Below, piece by piece: positions 51,338 through 51,514 of a stretch of 51,514 nt of DNA. Under the pieces are notes generated by a model, which was not told where the DNA came from, did no database searches, and saw nothing but the letters and a program-made list of their open reading frames with translations. Origin of the DNA: an uncultured Eubacteriales bacterium (GTDB taxonomy: Bacteria > Bacillota > Clostridia > Christensenellales > CAG-138); assembly GCA_902789675.1 (NCBI GenBank), contig CADAPG010000018.1, positions 1 through 51,514 of the forward strand, read 5' to 3'. The position numbers were made by a program, and so were the translations under genes. Numbering within the stretch: the first letter of the stretch is position 1; each line of letters begins with the position of its first letter.

Positions 51338-51514
51338 TTAAATGTGCTGCAGCTCTTTGGTTGCATGCGCAAAGTTCAGCTTGCCGTCCTTGGTGACCAC
51401 GCAGCAATCCTCGATGCGGACGCCGAACTTATCTTCGATGTAGATGCCGGGCTCGACCGTGATCGTCATGCCCTCGGTAAAGACCGTGTCGCCGGTGACG
51501 GACGCGCGCGGCTC
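51338..51514 (-). CDS. M24 (Xaa-Pro-type) aminopeptidase, C-terminal end only
   Basis: Fifty-eight codons before a TAA at 51338 encode the end of a pita-bread metallopeptidase: TEGMTITVEPGIYIEDKFGVRIED holds the last metal-ligand Glu (in VEPG) and a second one (RIED). The rest lies beyond the window. A Xaa-Pro peptidase upstream of efp is common in Firmicutes. Confidence 0.88.
   Translation of the reverse strand, partial: EPRASVTGDTVFTEGMTITVEPGIYIEDKFGVRIEDCCVVTKDGKLNFAHATKELQHI

Overview
The window is a gene-dense bacterial chromosome segment, with almost no gap above 250 bases. It looks like a spore-forming member of the Clostridia (Firmicutes/Bacillota). The evidence is a spoIIAA-spoIIAB-sigF operon, the sporulation genes yqfC and yqfD, a perfect CIRCE operator before groES-groEL, WhiA and RapZ, a yqzL-like gene between era and recO, strong GGAGG ribosome binding sites, and GGGtGRT and CD1247-type proteins. 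Base composition is moderately GC-rich, apart from two AT-richer islands at about 1.3-3.2 kb and 20.9-21.5 kb. I saw no rRNA, tRNA, CRISPR array, insertion sequence or prophage. Species cannot be assigned from this sequence alone.

Layout. 1-3.3 kb (+): a DUF4173-like membrane protein cut by the window edge, then three small lipoproteins. 3.3-6.7 kb (-): a zinc-ribbon membrane protein, dCMP deaminase, ScpB, ScpA and a site-2 protease. 6.7-7.7 kb (-): a degenerate, frameshifted D,D-carboxypeptidase. 7.8-15 kb (-): a long operon murB-rapZ-whiA-methyltransferase-hslO-TPR protein-rRNA methyltransferase. 15-16 kb: a secreted solute-binding-like protein. 16.1-17.6 kb (+): the spoIIA operon. 17.6-20.9 kb (-): plsY, der and a DUF512 radical SAM protein. 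21-22.5 kb (+): a membrane-anchored PstS-like protein. 22.6-25.1 kb (-): pyruvate phosphate dikinase. 25.2-30.1 kb (-): yqfC-yqfD-phoH-ybeY-cdd-era-yqzL-recO. 30.2-32.1 kb (-): a dockerin-bearing 5'-nucleotidase-like protein. 32.2-34.1 kb (-): groES-groEL. 34.4-40.6 kb (+): rpsT, rqcH-like NFACT, rdgB, a phosphoesterase and two tandem D,D-carboxypeptidases. 40.6-44.2 kb (-): an NlpC/P60-like protein, DUF2804, GGGtGRT and an Fe-S scaffold. 44.3-47.1 kb (+): a lysoplasmalogenase-like protein, RmuC and an HTH/zinc-ribbon regulator. 47.1-51.5 kb (-): an S9 peptidase, DUF2877, CD1247-type protein, EF-P and the end of an M24 peptidase.

Functional themes. Much of the window is conserved housekeeping: chromosome condensation (ScpAB), ribosome assembly and quality control (YbeY, Era, Der, RqcH-like, EF-P, S20), nucleotide hygiene (dCMP and cytidine deaminases, RdgB), protein folding (GroESL, Hsp33), peptidoglycan (MurB and the carboxypeptidases) and sporulation. 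No single obvious new multi-gene system stands out.

The points most worth a second look are anomalies. recO changes frame exactly at an in-phase -1 slippery heptamer and lacks its zinc finger. PPDK seems to lack two internal segments but stays in frame. A dockerin-bearing phosphatase-like protein has lost most of its metal ligands. A D,D-carboxypeptidase homologue has lost all three catalytic motifs. The plsY terminator lies inside the sigF coding sequence. Two divergent promoters share one -35 region in front of the GGGtGRT/scaffold pair. A palindrome covers the -10 element of an HTH regulator gene.
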